A stretch of 5,749 nucleotides of DNA from Syntrophomonadaceae bacterium (GTDB lineage: Bacteria > Bacillota_B > Syntrophomonadia > Syntrophomonadales > Syntrophomonadaceae). The notes beneath the pieces are model-generated. The model did not search any database. It was not told where the DNA came from and was given only the letters and a program-made list of their open reading frames with translations. Position 1 is the first letter of the stretch; the number at the start of each line of letters is the position of its first letter. The DNA lies in NCBI GenBank assembly GCA_030627145.1, contig DAOUSQ010000074.1, positions 1 through 5,749 on the forward strand. The letters are read 5' to 3'. Positions 5,514-5,749 of this stretch are shown one piece after another. A program made the translations under genes and the position numbers.

Positions 5514-5749
5514 ATGGTTTCATATATTCAGAGTTTTGGGATATATGGACCTATCATTGCTTTTTTATTGTTTTTTGTTCAAGCTGTAGCTCCAATAATA
5601 CCATATATTATACTGGCAGGTGCTGCAGGTATGATATATGGAAAACTGGCAGGTTTTTTTCTGGCCTGGATTGGAGCGTTAATTGGGGCACTGTTTTCAT
5701 ACGGGTTGTCCAGGTTTATCGGAAGCAGCTTTTTTATTAGCATAATAAA
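5514..5749 (+). CDS. TVP38/TMEM64 family (VTT/DedA-like) membrane protein, 3' end cut by the window
   Basis: The first 78 codons of an integral membrane protein that runs off the window without a stop. From ATG 5514 it shows a hydrophobic segment GPIIAFLLFFVQA (12-24), a proline-bearing re-entrant-like stretch VAPIIPYIILAGAAGMIYG (25-43), then AWIGALIGALFSYGLSRFIG (51-70). The G-A-x-x-G-A...Y-x-x-S/G-R-x-x-G signature is characteristic of the VTT domain. The family acts in the cytoplasmic membrane; some DedA/VTT members move lipids or lipid carriers, but this protein's substrate is unknown. The frame is open from 5475. ATG 5514 has no SD, whereas ATA 5490 sits 10 nt after AAGGAG and would add MDFTSIQS to the N terminus. 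I give the canonical ATG and consider ATA 5490 a serious alternative. It is probably co-transcribed with the hydrolase. Confidence 0.85.
   Translation, partial: MVSYIQSFGIYGPIIAFLLFFVQAVAPIIPYIILAGAAGMIYGKLAGFFLAWIGALIGALFSYGLSRFIGSSFFISII

Noticed and set aside
5471..5740. An 89-codon + strand frame starting inside the hydrolase gene
   Set aside because: Its product is a cysteine- and aromatic-rich string without a domain. The neighbouring frame gives a clear TVP38/VTT membrane protein over the same bases.

Overview
The window is AT-rich DNA with strong purine-rich Shine-Dalgarno sites, one TTG start, a Lon-type protease of the Firmicutes kind and a YlaI-like zinc protein. Together these suggest a low-GC member of the Firmicutes, most likely an anaerobic Clostridia-type or Halanaerobiales-type organism. 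The genus cannot be fixed from the sequence. Every supported gene lies on the + strand.

Layout: (1) 16-846 encodes a metallo-beta-lactamase-fold hydrolase of the dihydropterin-synthase-like (COG1237) group. (2) 847-1111 is non-coding and holds a 97-bp imperfect palindrome (988-1084). (3) 1112-3562 encodes a LonB-like ATP-dependent protease. Its stop overlaps the start of a small predicted lipoprotein (3562-3900) as TAATG, and a doubtful 59-codon ORF follows (3908-4087). (4) 4088-4520 is a 433-bp gene-free stretch. It holds a second, inverted copy of the palindrome (4191-4280) and a 150-bp MITE-like element (4344-4493) with perfect 16-bp terminal inverted repeats and a 6-bp AATACT target duplication. 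(5) 4521 to the end is a tight gene cluster: a 59-residue double-CxxC zinc protein (DUF2197/YlaI-like), an alpha/beta serine hydrolase starting at TTG, and a TVP38/TMEM64 (VTT/DedA-like) membrane protein cut by the window end.

How the genes may work together: the Lon-like protease and the lipoprotein are probably translated as a coupled pair, because the lipoprotein's ribosome binding site is written inside the last Lon codons and gives Lon a penta-arginine tail. The zinc protein, hydrolase and membrane protein look co-transcribed. The MITE-like element sits only 21 bp upstream of the first of these genes, so it now forms most of the leader and may supply or disturb the promoter. Nothing here amounts to a recognisable new defence or metabolic system. 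The most notable non-genic content is the MITE-like element and the pair of palindromic repeats.
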